Below are positions 18,301 through 27,831 of a DNA stretch of 64,000 bases, piece by piece. The DNA is from Moesziomyces globuligerus. Taxonomy: Eukaryota; Basidiomycota; Ustilaginomycetes; Ustilaginales; Ustilaginaceae. The stretch covers positions 1 to 64,000 of the forward strand of contig JARVLF010000018.1 of assembly GCA_030849465.1 (NCBI GenBank), given 5' to 3'. Below the pieces are notes generated by a model. The model did not search any database and was not told where the DNA came from. It saw only the letters and a list, made by a program, of their open reading frames with translations. The position numbers and the translations under genes were made by a program. The first letter of the stretch is position 1; each line of letters opens with the position of its first letter.

Positions 18301-18798
18301 TTCAAGCTCGTCGTCATTGTGGTCCGGGTGCGTCGCTGGCGCTGCCTGCTGATCAGCTCGATCGCGCTGGAAATCCATCTCCTCGTCCAGCAGCGTGTCG
18401 AGATCGAGATTAGCATCGAAGTCCATGGCGTCGAGGCGATCCGGACTGCGTTCGAAAGCGTTGATGTGGGGATTGGACGAGGCGCGAGAACCCCACGCGT
18501 TGAGCGCCTTCTGCGCATCGCCCTGCGAGCCCGGAAGGCTGGGAATGTTGAGATCTCGGTCTGCAAGCGCGTTGGGCGTGCCCGGGAAGAGGTCGTCCGC
18601 TCTCGGCTGTGACAGGTTCGAAGGCAAGGTGCCGTCGAAGTCGAGGTCGAGGAGGCCATTGCCCTCGAGCGGCCCGTGTCCGGCCATGCTGCGCTGTTGA
18701 GGCCTTTGTCTGTCGAAGGTACGGATGACAGAGGAGAGAAGGACCGTGGGATAGTGGTTGATGATGGTGTGGGTAGGCATCGAGGCACGAGGAGGCAT
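15340..18798 (-). CDS. CTF18: CTF18-like alternative clamp loader large subunit
   Basis: 1152 aa from ATG 18798; an internal ATG at 18687 (MAGHGPLEG...) would give 1115 aa and is equally plausible. The central AAA+ module has Walker A GPPGLGKTT (about residue 484), Walker B VVIDEID and an RFC-like sensor region (ICICNDLYAPSLRPL). The C-terminus VFYRYHEGFSNAVRR is the conserved tail that binds Ctf8/Dcc1. The N-terminal 350 residues are disordered. Ctf18-RFC loads PCNA and acts in sister-chromatid cohesion and the replication checkpoint. The tail and the Walker motifs together separate it from Rfc1 and Elg1. Confidence 0.95.
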   Translation of the reverse strand: MPPRASMPTHTIINHYPTVLLSSVIRTFDRQRPQQRSMAGHGPLEGNGLLDLDFDGTLPSNLSQPRADDLFPGTPNALADRDLNIPSLPGSQGDAQKALNAWGSRASSNPHINAFERSPDRLDAMDFDANLDLDTLLDEEMDFQRDRADQQAAPATHPDHNDDELEAFLLAEAEHVASRRLQPVFGPTPTFDAAQKSGGPSTDVTPTRHIQITSSRASSSVSDLLESNGLLGQSSQPSSQHSVASAPKSRSATAKPDSADAQGSSRAIEALSELEMEGEPSASRIRDGISDHAGPSTLVLQPLSAVIPKYIPAGFVPATTMDGKSVRFERRKRMKGWKPPAVMSDVDASHLLERPIHQLLEAVEALKALDVVERSEAEQDRAHSSVPQADAAECSQAGSRMWVDKHRPAKFTELLGDERIHRDVLGWLKEWDECVFKRKNHRKERHRQYIQAKYGAPGGTFGDKPGEHAWKDPYGRPKERIMMISGPPGLGKTTLAHIVGAHAGYNVYELNASDARSAGAVEDVIKMALESGSLKDPRPTLVVIDEIDGATGGGGGASGESHGFVRALVRLVESGKGSESKAGGLAARGKKQQRKGSKPLLRPIICICNDLYAPSLRPLRPMAKLVRFHKPPNNLVVKRLREVCETEALSVETRGLSLLAELTSGDIRSCLNALEFAKTKNIALTEAAVKSAAIGIKDTGGTVQKAWEMLFRRQNRKQAAASSMKGANAHANTAEGSPWNSSRKATAPELASDGKERQKDFALVDTPQENVSRIVHEVTSCNEYDKLALGCFEHYPTLRAADGGWKRYRQVHDWLHFGQSISSRAWSHGNFELLGFMPWSFVCWHLLFAHVGNALPEYPKTDYENHVKASAFNEIVSQIAATLPANVRSQFNRHAVITELGPSLMRILTPDLRPINNQVARPEDKQVFGSLVAIMASLNVKFVQDKISEEEAAAVGQSAGTLVYKLDPPLDIFTQFEGKRSKDVGPSRFAVRQLVAREMERQLLRKNRGFESAEDDAGSTSKSATAVYRSKGTSGTTSLATTQGKDGKVAVDFFGRPIVAKAAAVAGPLSAVPIPEGMGGKKRKAPEGANATVARSAAAAGVKPSEVSTGAKAEGGVNNAGAANGMGIKVFYRYHEGFSNAVRRPMKISSLL

Positions 18799-19059
18799 GG
18801 CTCACATTTTCGCAACAGCGAGGAGGGCATTGGCGTGAGTCCAACACGCCCCTGCAGCGTCTCGCCGTCGCGCGACGCGTAGAAAGCCATCTCAATTTGT
18901 TAGGCCGACCCATTTGCACCACCACCTCAAATTCACGCGAATGCTGGATCAGCAGCCTGGGTCGTGCCCTTCGCCTCACAAAGTCGACGCCATGAAGTCA
19001 AGGTTTCGTTGACATTGATATTGCTTAGCACAACGTGGAGCGTCTTGGTGAAATCGTGC

Positions 19060-21035
19060 TCACATACTGACGATCGAAAGGATCAAGAGGCAGGGTCAGA
19101 AGAGTGGCAGCAGCAGAAGGGTCAAAGCAAAGCGGGTCAGCGATTGCTCGTCGTGGGTCGAGTTGATTTGAACGGCTTTCATCCGATGCTGAACTTACCG
19201 GTAGACGCCGTCTCCGTAGTTGTTGCCGTCCCAGGCCGGGTGTCGCGAGCCACCTGCATCGCCGCGCTGCGAGCTTCTCCATCGTCCTGTGTTGGCGACG
19301 CTCAGACCAAGCGCAAGAACGCTGCGAGTGTCTTGGGGTCGGATGATGCCATCGTCCCAGAGTCGCGCGGTGGCGAATTCAGGCTCGCACTGCTTCTCGA
19401 TCTTGCCTCGCAGACCTTCCTGCTTGGACTTGTCGCTGCTGACGGTTCCCATGACCTGGCTGAGCTGCTCGCCACCCATCACGCCGACGCGCGCGTTGGG
19501 CCACATCCAGAGGAAGCGAGGGCTGTAAGCGCGACCGCACATGCCGTAGTTGCCCGCACCGAAGCTGCCTCCCACGATCACGGTGAACTTGGGCACATTG
19601 GCACACGCCACGGCTCGGACCATCTTGGCACCATCCTTGGCGATACCGGAGCGCTCAGCCTTGGTGCCGACCATGTAGCCCGTCACATTGACCAAGAACA
19701 CCAGCGGCGTCTGGCGCTGGTTGCACAGCTGGATGAAGCTGGTCGCCTTCTTGGCCGACTCGCCGAAGAGGACACCGTTGTTGCCGATGATGCCCACGTC
19801 CTGACCGGCAATCTTGGCAAAGCCCGTGACAATGGTGCTGCCGTACAGCTTCTTGAACTCGTGGAAGCGTGAGCCGTCGACGAGGCGCGAAATGATGTCG
19901 CGAATGTCGAATGGCTTGCGCGCATTCTCGGGAATGATGCCGTGCAGCTCGGAAGCGTCGTAGAGAGGCTGCTCGAACGAAGCTCCGGTGAGGGCAGCGT
20001 TGGAGCGACCGCAGAGGCCGAGGTTTGCCACCGCTTCTCGTGCTAGGGTAATGGCGTGGGCGTCATCGATAGCGAGATGATCTGTCACACCGGACTCGCT
20101 GCAGTGCATTTCGCCGCCTCCAAGCGTCTGCGTAGGTCGAAGAGGAATACAAGCAAAAGCAGAGCGACAAAGGGTCAGGAATGGTCTTCAGTCTCTACGT
20201 TGATGAGGTCCCGGATGGCGCTTACCTCGTCATCGACGACTTCGCCGAGGGCCGCCTTGACAAGCGGAGGACCCGCGAGGAAGATGGTGCCCTGATTGCG
20301 GACAATGATGGTCTCGTCGGCCATGGCTGGCACGTAGGCGCCTCCAGCGACACTGATGCCGTGCACGACCGAGATCTGCGGGATCCCGAGCGCCGACATC
20401 TGAGCCATGTTGTAAAAGATCCGGCCGAAGTGATTCTCGTCCGGGAAGACGTCGGCCTGGTGGGGCAAAGCAGCACCTCCGCTTTCGTTGAGGTAGACGC
20501 AAGGAAGGCGGTTCTCGCGAGCAATGGCTTGGGCGCGAAGGTGCTTCTTGACGGAGATCGGGTAGTAGCTTCCTCCCTTGACGGTGGGGTCGTTGGCGAC
20601 AATCATGCACTCTGTGCCGGAGACGCGTCCGATGCCCGAGATCATACCGGCGCCAGGGATGTCGTCGTCACCGTACATCTCGTACGCGGCCATACGCGAA
20701 AGCTCCAAGAAGGGGGAGCCGTGATCGAGTAGGGCAGCAACACGCTCGCGAGGAAGCATCTTGCCCCTCGAAATGTGACGAGCGCGAGCCTTCTCACTAC
20801 CGCCGAGGGCGAGCTTGGCGTGTGTCGCATCGAGCTTGTCGACGAGTCCGTCCATGTAGGCCTTGTTGGCGACAAAGTCGTCGGAGGAAGCATCCACGTT
20901 GTTGGGCAGGACGCTTTGCTGCTCCTGGAAGACGGAATGGGATGAAGCGCGATACGAGCGCGCGGGTGCGTTGAAGGCTCGGTGAGCTTGGCGCGCAACG
21001 CCAACGGCGAGCCGGGCCGGGTGTCTTGCCAACAT
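19060..21035 (-). CDS. MCCB: Methylcrotonoyl-CoA carboxylase beta subunit (three exons)
   Basis: Spliced model: exon 1 20226-21035, exon 2 19199-20127, exon 3 19060-19066; 581 aa. Intron 1 (98 nt) has GTAAGC donor and CGCAG acceptor, joining DDE to TLGGGEMHC, the conserved beta-subunit sequence. Intron 2 (132 nt) has GTAAGT donor and a GTCAG acceptor, and restores the expected end GVYRM then stop; without it the protein would lack the last methionine. The N-terminus is basic and fits mitochondrial import. Carboxyltransferase motifs include [14 protein letters not shown] and [17 protein letters not shown]. It acts in leucine catabolism with a biotin-carrying alpha subunit not present in this window. 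The C-terminal exon codes four bases plus the stop. Confidence 0.95.
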
Positions 21036-21864
21036 TGCAGGCTTGTGGGAGGACGTCGGAGCGATTGCACTCTCGGTGATGATACAGATGTATCAGAGTC
21101 GCAGATGCGGGTCGAGCGACGAAGGGTCGGGTGGTCGTGGAGAAGAGACAGGGGCAGACGTGTCGAAAGGATGCGGCCAAGGGGAGCGCTTGTGCCGAGT
21201 TCAAAAGAGGCAAGGAAAGCCAGCCGTCTACTGATAGAGCTCGGAAGAGGACAACGAGGTGCTGGGCCGGTGCGTGTGTGTTCCGGAACGACGCTTTGTG
21301 GGGCTCGCAGCCATCACACGCCGGTCGTGTCCATGTGCGGGGGAAAAGTGGGGGGAAATTCGGCCGGCCCGCTTTGATTCGGCCGTCAAATGCGAAAATC
21401 TCAACAACCGGACAGGCCACACCCATAAGAGTGCATTCTGTGGAAGATGTCCCACGCGCCTCAGGACGAGCAGCGTTCCAGACAGACATCGGCTTCGTCA
21501 ATCAGCACGACTGCGTCGCCTCTGCAGTCTCAAGGGGCAAGTGAACCTGAAAAGCACTGTTTGATTCTAAGATCTAATCCTCTTGTACTGTAATTTAATT
21601 GATATACTGTTTCGCGGGTAAAACATATCTTAAGAAATAAACATAGGACAGTAAAATAAATTACGGTACCTTGAAGCACGGGCTTGTGAGCCCGCGCACA
21701 AGATGCACAGCCCCACATACGGTAGAATAAATAGAAAGGACCAGACGAGATAGCCCGAAACACCATCGCGCCCCCCCCCCCCCCTTCTCCCCGCTCCCGG
21801 AAGCTTTCGCTATCTCACCCCTTTCTACCTCAACTTTCCACCCCCCAAAGTCAATCAAACAATC
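21036..21864. other. AT-rich spacer with a C14 run, upstream of a secreted protein gene
   Basis: The first ~500 bp is probably the MCCB promoter. 21555-21670 is AT-rich, unlike the GC-rich surroundings. A run of 14 C lies at 21771-21784, inside a pyrimidine-rich stretch leading to the next start codon. An A/T-rich AATAAATAG at 21725-21733 could serve as a TATA-like element. Confidence 0.55.
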
Positions 21865-22281
21865 ATGTTGCTCAGCCTTTTCGACATCAAGGTCTTCGCA
21901 CTTGTTCTGTTATTTGCTACCATCACGTCAGCCTCGACGTCCGCCCCTGAGAGCGATGTAGAACTACCTTGCCGTATGATGCCTTGGCAAGCCAATACAC
22001 CTCGCACCCATCTGAATCGGAAGCAAATCATCGATTGTCTTCAACTCCCATCCGAAGAAGTGGACAATACCTTCAAACAAATCTACTACCTTGAAAATGT
22101 ACCGACATTTGCCGGCGGTATCCGTAGGGACAGCATCAACCCGCAACAACTGTACGACACTTTCCTTCGTGGTGACGACCTCGCGAAGGTTCAAATCAAG
22201 AGCGCTCTCCGCCGCCTGTATCGTGATGACGGCTTCGCTGAAGCCGAGATTGCTAAGATCTTGTCATTCGGCATCGAATAG
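21865..22281 (+). CDS. Small secreted protein, candidate effector (paralogue of 25461-26129)
   Basis: 138 aa, not recognised. Residues 1-23 form a signal peptide (VFALVLLFATITSAS). The mature part has only two cysteines (36 and 58). It shares a spaced scaffold with the cysteine-rich secreted protein encoded at 25461-26129: Cys pair 22-23 apart, FKQ 12 residues after the second Cys, LE six further on, GGI eight further on, then RRLY and (I/V)AK. Composition is charged and predicted helical near the C-terminus. In smuts such small secreted, non-conserved proteins are often infection effectors, but that is inference. Same strand as the next three genes. Confidence 0.8.
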   Translation: MLLSLFDIKVFALVLLFATITSASTSAPESDVELPCRMMPWQANTPRTHLNRKQIIDCLQLPSEEVDNTFKQIYYLENVPTFAGGIRRDSINPQQLYDTFLRGDDLAKVQIKSALRRLYRDDGFAEAEIAKILSFGIE

Positions 22282-22741
22282 AGCGTTGTTTGGCTCGTCG
22301 GCATTTCCTTGCAAGGCTGCGGAGCGAATCTACGGCACCTTGGCACCGCGGGACACACAGCGACATGGGCGACGCCCCTGAAGCCTGGTCCAGACATTGC
22401 GTGACCTGTGAAGCCGCCGAACGATCAAGATTCCTCGCCCTTTGCCCTTTTCCTGTCTGCCAATCTTGTCGCTAGATGCTTTGTCCTACTTCGTTGAAAC
22501 CACGCTCTGACCTCTGAACGAAAGTGCGCTACCATATTATTGGACTCAGATCCCTGGTGCATCGTGAGCTTCGGAGGGGAGGGAGAATTCCACCATGTCC
22601 GCGAACACGAGACCTCGAAAGTACCAGCCTTTCGGTCCGTTCTTGACGCATTTTCCTTTTGCCCCGGTCTAGGTGTGTTGAACTTCAGCGTGTTGGGCTT
22701 TGCTTCTTAACTTCCATTACAGAAGCGTTTCGTTGGCCGCC
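22282..22741. other. Intergenic spacer
   Basis: Nothing recognisable beyond presumed terminator and promoter sequence. The open frame of the next gene extends upstream to TTG 22700 but lacks an ATG there. Confidence 0.5.
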
Positions 22742-24715
22742 ATGCCATTGGTACGATTGCTTCGGCATCACCATTTGCTACGATGGACATTGACTCTGAT
22801 TCTGGCATTGGTCGCTGCTCTGGCAATCCACTTTGCACGTATCTATCCCTGGCATACGCTCTATCTCTCCAAGTCGACTCTTTCTGTCTTCGATTACCTG
22901 CCTCAAGCACCGGTCTCGCCAAATGCGACGTGCTTTGTTCCTACCCAAATCGCACTCGAAAGCTCCAGCTTCGCGAATGCTGTGCCTGTCGGCTCCCTCG
23001 ACAAGATTGGGCTGGCCGATGATCGCTGCGTCCAATACCATTCTCGCTTTGAGCCGTACCTAAGCGCGGACTGGGGCAACACATACATTGCGCAAACGCA
23101 GGAGCAGCTCGGCCTGCAATCGAGCGACCCGATCAGGCGCGACCTGATATGGCTTGCGAACCTCTTGGCCGAGCATGACCCCGCAACATATCCGCACATC
23201 GATTGGTCCAATGCGACGCTGTCAACCTCGTGCCTTCCGCCCAACATCGGCCCCGCATCGAGCAGCACTACCGCGACGAGGTCCAACGCCCAAAAACCTC
23301 GACTGGCCCTTGTTCTTCGCTGCTATCAAGACTTCGTCTGGTCGCAAGATGCCATTCTCCATCTTCGAGCGCTCGTGTGGGAGTTGCGTACCGGGACGCT
23401 CTCGTTCGATGCAGATGTGCATCTCCTGGTTCAGGTCAAGGATGCGGCCTCATTTGCATCCATGTTCACATCATCGGGCCGCAAGCGCATTCTTCGAGGG
23501 AGTGTTCCTATCGAGTTCTGGTCTCTGGTCACCCTGTGGAGCGAGCAAGAGATGATCTTGCGCTATCCATTATACGGTGACTTTCGGCCTGGCATCCAAG
23601 CGGCAGGATCGTATCGCGGTTGCTTACTCCCCTTGCAACGATTCGCCGTCGATCACCCGGAATACGACAGTCTTGTCAACTGGGAGATGGACACACGCTT
23701 CACCCACACCTACGACCGTCTATTGGAGTCAATCTACACCTATGCCTATCAAGCGAGCGCGCAGACATACACTTCTTGGCCGGTGAACGGTGTCGGCGAC
23801 TCAAGCAAAGAAGCCCGCAGTGTCGACACGATCTGCAGCAACAAAAGCGCCGATGTGATTGTCTTGTCACCCGCTCGCGATCCACAAGACTCGGGCTGGT
23901 ACTGGGAGTACGATGTGCAAGGGTACCCTTCCATGCAATTCACGGCTCGGTCTGCCTCTGTGGGCACCAACCTTTGGCTCAGTAGACGTGCCATCGTGGC
24001 AATGGAGAACATCACCGCGAACGAACATCAATCTCTCTTCTGCGAGGCCATGGCACCCAGTCTCGCGTTCCGATCGACACGGCTTTCTGACCCGGCACAG
24101 GATTCACAATGCGAGTCACAATTCAAGCTGGTCCATTACCCTCATCCTGTCGCATTCAGATACCAGGCGAGCCCGGTCAAGATCGATCGGCTGCTCAACC
24201 CATCACGTGCGGCTTTGTCCAAACACCACGAAGAAGCGCTCAAAGACACGTCCTACTACTACACGTCGACCATTGCTGGCCAACTCTACTCGCGGTGGCA
24301 GACACAACCCGACGCTTGCATCATGCCGATGGTGTTGCATCCCATCAAGAGTTCTGCCGAGGCATATTTGTCCTCTTCGCACAGCAGCCGTCTCTTCTCA
24401 GGAGGCTCCAGCGCAGCTTCTCTCTGCGCGTCCAGTACAAGGAGCCAGTGCGCGGAGTTCGTCAAGGCCACGATACTACGATATACGGGGCGTGATCCAG
24501 ATTCAGGGCAGCAAGAATCGCTGTACCGATGGGATCTCGAGCACCCGCGGTATATCAGCCGAAAGCCGTTGATCATGAATTCGAGCACGAGAAGCCTCAT
24601 CTTTACGATCTTTGTCCTGGCCTTGGCCAGCGTCGTTTGCAGCCTCGCCGCAGATTGCCTGACCGGAGCCGCAAAGAGAAGTCGCACCGAGTACATATCA
24701 CTGGCAACTGAATAA
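22742..24715 (+). CDS. DUF3405-family glycosyltransferase-like membrane protein
   Basis: 657 aa from ATG 22742, which has a good context (GCCGCCATG). Residues about 14-33 are a signal anchor (TLTLILALVAALAIHFA) and a second hydrophobic segment lies near the C-terminus (SLIFTIFVLALASVVCSL). The central region has the DUF3405 hallmarks: LALVLRCYQDFVW, EFWSLVTLWSEQEMI, and DSLVNWEMDTRFTHTYDRLL. DUF3405 proteins are fungal, Golgi-type, with a glycosyltransferase-like fold; substrate unknown. It lies between the two paralogous secreted-protein genes on the same strand. Confidence 0.8.
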   Translation: MPLVRLLRHHHLLRWTLTLILALVAALAIHFARIYPWHTLYLSKSTLSVFDYLPQAPVSPNATCFVPTQIALESSSFANAVPVGSLDKIGLADDRCVQYHSRFEPYLSADWGNTYIAQTQEQLGLQSSDPIRRDLIWLANLLAEHDPATYPHIDWSNATLSTSCLPPNIGPASSSTTATRSNAQKPRLALVLRCYQDFVWSQDAILHLRALVWELRTGTLSFDADVHLLVQVKDAASFASMFTSSGRKRILRGSVPIEFWSLVTLWSEQEMILRYPLYGDFRPGIQAAGSYRGCLLPLQRFAVDHPEYDSLVNWEMDTRFTHTYDRLLESIYTYAYQASAQTYTSWPVNGVGDSSKEARSVDTICSNKSADVIVLSPARDPQDSGWYWEYDVQGYPSMQFTARSASVGTNLWLSRRAIVAMENITANEHQSLFCEAMAPSLAFRSTRLSDPAQDSQCESQFKLVHYPHPVAFRYQASPVKIDRLLNPSRAALSKHHEEALKDTSYYYTSTIAGQLYSRWQTQPDACIMPMVLHPIKSSAEAYLSSSHSSRLFSGGSSAASLCASSTRSQCAEFVKATILRYTGRDPDSGQQESLYRWDLEHPRYISRKPLIMNSSTRSLIFTIFVLALASVVCSLAADCLTGAAKRSRTEYISLATE

Positions 24716-25460
24716 GACAGGCATTCTAGATTTGTGACTCTTTCTTTTCCGAGCTCTCACAGAACACGATCTGGCTGCGAGCGAAAAGTGCAAGCATACC
24801 AAGCCCGACAGGATGCGCCGGCCAACTTGCGGTCGGTGCTTTGAGTTTCAGTCTCATAGCGCCAGCTTTTCATGCTCTCATTAGTGTGGGAGCAAGCCGC
24901 GGGCGAGAATTTATGCCGACTTGTGAGTCAGATGACCCGGCTTCGAAAGCTCTACTGTAGAGCACGTCGGTTTCTTTCTCATTTGTGCAAAAAGACAGAA
25001 AATATTGAATAAAAGGGAAACGAAGGAAAACGTTGATTCTTGGCATTTTGTTTTGGCATGATTCTTCCCACAACGATTGCAGTAGCTTCGAGCCCAACAC
25101 AGTCGCCCTCTGAAGTCATGCAGAAGCGAAGCAGGAGTGACATTGATTGGTGAAGTGTACAGTAAATGTGTGTGTATGTATAGCTTGAACGTCCTTTCAC
25201 AGACTATCTACGACTGTGCGATTTTTGTAGCGCACTGTCAAGAGTCAAGCTCACGATGTTTGTGCAGCAGAACTTCGAAACGTTCGGACAACCATGTTCC
25301 TGGTTCGCTGAAGCAAAGCGAGCCAGGGTCTTTCATGTCTCATACTCCGGACAGCCACGCCTCGGAGAAGCATTGTTGAGCATAAAAGACGACGAGATTC
25401 GAGGAATCAAAAAAGAATACCTCCCATCAACCTACTTGTCTCGTGAACAATCCGACCAAG
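24716..25460. other. Intergenic spacer with TATA-like element
   Basis: No gene seen. CATAAAAG at 25381-25388, 73 bp before the next ATG, is a likely TATA-type element for the cysteine-rich secreted protein. The region is relatively AT-rich around 24960-25250. Confidence 0.5.
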
Positions 25461-26129
25461 ATGAGACTACTTGCCGCCTTCTTCGCACTCTCCTCGCTCG
25501 TCGTTGCTGCTCCAAGCAATCCCATGTGCCAGGTCCCAAGCAATGCCGCTCTCGAAAACATCACCTCGGTGCTTGGTCCTGTTACCACTGTGCGATGTCT
25601 CCTGAACGACTACGAAAATCTCAGCGACAGCTTCAAACAGGCCGTCTCATTGGAGCTCAAGCCCAAAGCCGAGGGAGGAATTGTTTTTGGAGACGATTTT
25701 ATCTGGAACGACAGCCCGTCTGACTGGTTCTCTCGAATCGCTCGTTTCGAGTCTTATCGTCGCCTGTACAGCAACGCAACCACGAGCGAGGTGCCTCCCG
25801 GTGTAGCAAAATACATCCTTGGCGACGCCCTCAATGGAGCGTCCAATCTGGTGCCACGCACATTGCTCGTACCCCGCGCTAGGCAATGCGACAACGGCTC
25901 TCCTGGCTGTTGTTGCGTCTGCTCCCGAACCGAAGGTGACAATCGGTCGAGGACCTCTTACTGCGCTAATGCATACGGTGGCACGCCCCAGCGTTGCGGC
26001 TGTGGCAATGGCAAAAACTGCATTCAAGGTGTGAGAGAATCGAACACCTACGGTGTCGCTTATTGCTCCACCTCGTCTCCCGCTGACGCATGCTTCCAGT
26101 GCACTGGTAGAGGTTGCAGCTGCGGATAA
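25461..26129 (+). CDS. Cysteine-rich secreted protein, candidate effector
   Basis: 222 aa, starting at ATG 25461 (an in-frame GTG at 25443 is less likely). Residues 1-18 form a clear signal peptide (MRLLAAFFALSSLVVAAP). Residues 20-120 share a scaffold with the small secreted protein upstream: C23, C46, FKQ 58-60, LE 64-65, GGI 72-74, RRLY 100-103, VAK 115-117, with identical spacing from the second Cys to GGI. Residues 143-222 are an added domain with 14 cysteines, including CCCVC, CGC, CFQC and CSC, ending two residues from the C-terminus. The domain is unrecognised and probably disulphide-bonded. A role in host interaction is inference from secretion and cysteine content. Confidence 0.82.
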   Translation: MRLLAAFFALSSLVVAAPSNPMCQVPSNAALENITSVLGPVTTVRCLLNDYENLSDSFKQAVSLELKPKAEGGIVFGDDFIWNDSPSDWFSRIARFESYRRLYSNATTSEVPPGVAKYILGDALNGASNLVPRTLLVPRARQCDNGSPGCCCVCSRTEGDNRSRTSYCANAYGGTPQRCGCGNGKNCIQGVRESNTYGVAYCSTSSPADACFQCTGRGCSCG

Positions 26130-26889
26130 GTACGCCGCCTCACAAACCCTCATCCTCGCGTATTAGCCCTCAAAACACCCGCAAGGACCGTGAACCAGGC
26201 TTAGAGCCTTGGCTCAAGGGAGTTCAAAAATCGGAACGGGGATCAAGGAACCAGGAACCAGGAAGCAGGATCGCGGGTCGCGGGTCGCGGAACGGGAGAC
26301 CAACTCGAGGAGACGCTGAAGAGCCTGACAAACAGGCGGCGATTTTTCGCCGCGGCGATGTTTTGCTGGCTCAACCCGTCCGTGCGGGAGTCCCGCCCTT
26401 AACTCGTACAATAGCAGCTATTTGATTTTAAATTGATTCAATTTATGCTGCCAGCCGAACGTACTGCCGAACAAGCAGCCGCTATTGAAGCAAACCACCA
26501 CCGAGCAAGGGTCGGCCAGTGGCATGCTCGTTGACTCTCAGGTCGCAGTCGGGGCCCATTCAATGGGGAACGCTGAGTCTTTTGCCCGCGGGCCAACGCA
26601 TAGTAGTCGATGGTTTCGCAGGGCGGAACCGTGGGAGTCTGGCCGCGCGTAGAGCGAAGGTGTCGCACTCAGTTGCAACACAAATTCAGCCACGTGGCCA
26701 GCTGCCAATATCCGCGGCCTGGCCGATCCCGTGCCCTCCCAGCTCAAGACCGTGCGTGGCGTGTCATTTCTTCAGGCTGAGGTATATAAGCTGAGCATCC
26801 GTCTCTCGCGGAAAGGACGATTCCTACAGTTCGCTTTCAAGCCGTACCTGTCTTCCCGAACGCTTGACATCTGCGCCGACCTCGCCATC
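26130..26889. other. Intergenic spacer with short tandem repeats
   Basis: Short direct repeats GGAACCA and GGGTCGC occur at about 26246-26295. A TATA box lies further on at 26783-26790 (separate entry). No gene is supported. Confidence 0.5.
26783..26790 (+). promoter_or_regulatory. TATA box upstream of the DUF4188 gene
   Basis: TATATAAG in the plus orientation, 100 bp before the chosen ATG at 26890. Its placement supports the ATG at 26890 rather than the earlier in-frame start at 26731. Confidence 0.6.
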
Positions 26890-27831
26890 ATGAAGAAGGA
26901 GGACATCGATTATAAGCCGGTGTTCGAGCCATTCACGAGTCAGCCGTGGAGCCAGCATGCAAGAGGCTCTGGAAGGAGCGCTCCCGGACGACCCAAGTCG
27001 GCGGCGGGAATGCCTGCTACTCCTCTGATTCTGCTTCGTGACAATTTCACCATCAGCACTTGGCTGTTGATGGGAGCATCGGTGCAGTGTGGGATGGTGG
27101 CCATCTTTGGCGCTCGGCTGTGGATCGTTGTGCTTCCGCTGGCGGTACTGGGGCTGCGCGTGCTCAGGACGCTTCTCGAAACTGTCGGCGTGCTGCCGAA
27201 TCTGAAGATGGAGGGCGTGATCCTGGGCAAGACGATGTGCCACTTTCCCGACGACGACGGAGGGCACAGTGGCGAATCGTCGAACCGGCCTCTGGCAGTG
27301 TTGCACATCTCTGCACGCAGCAACCACCCACTTGGGATGCTCGGACCGGGCTTCAAAGAGGCGGGCGACTTTTTCGATCAGTGCGTGCAATGGCTGGAGG
27401 AAGATTCGCATGCGCGCGGCTTCCTGGGCATGACGCAATGGATCAATGCCGCGGACCGGACGACGAACAACGAGCTTCTGACGATCGGCTACTTCCGCTC
27501 GGTGGAAGACATCCATGCGCTGGCCCACCATGCTGTTCACCGAGCGCCGTGGAAATGGTGGAACGAGTCGGTCAAGAAGCTGGATCACATCACCCTGACG
27601 CACGAGATTTTCATGTGCGAGCCGGGCAGCTGGGAAACCATCTTCCTCAACTCGAAGCCGACGCATCTCGGCACCTCGGTGGTCAAAGGTGACGATGGCA
27701 AGTGGCGTTCTCCGCTCGTGCGTATCCCGCGCGGATTGCGATCGTCGGCCAAGCGCATGCGTCGCACCCAGACGGAATCCGAGGCTCGACGCCAGCAGGA
27801 GACCGAAGCGATCATCAGCGAATCGTACTGA
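26890..27831 (+). CDS. DUF4188 monooxygenase-like protein
   Basis: 313 aa from ATG 26890 (MKKEDIDYK...). A hydrophobic stretch at about 60-100 (MVAIFGARLWIVVLPLAVLGL) suggests membrane association. The C-terminal half fits the DUF4188 family, a ferredoxin-like fold related to antibiotic-biosynthesis monooxygenases: FLGMTQWINAADRTTNNELL, GYFRSVEDIHALAHH and WKWWNE. Substrate unknown; family members appear near secondary-metabolism or stress genes in fungi. Last gene of the four-gene plus-strand island. Confidence 0.75.
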   Translation: MKKEDIDYKPVFEPFTSQPWSQHARGSGRSAPGRPKSAAGMPATPLILLRDNFTISTWLLMGASVQCGMVAIFGARLWIVVLPLAVLGLRVLRTLLETVGVLPNLKMEGVILGKTMCHFPDDDGGHSGESSNRPLAVLHISARSNHPLGMLGPGFKEAGDFFDQCVQWLEEDSHARGFLGMTQWINAADRTTNNELLTIGYFRSVEDIHALAHHAVHRAPWKWWNESVKKLDHITLTHEIFMCEPGSWETIFLNSKPTHLGTSVVKGDDGKWRSPLVRIPRGLRSSAKRMRRTQTESEARRQQETEAIISESY

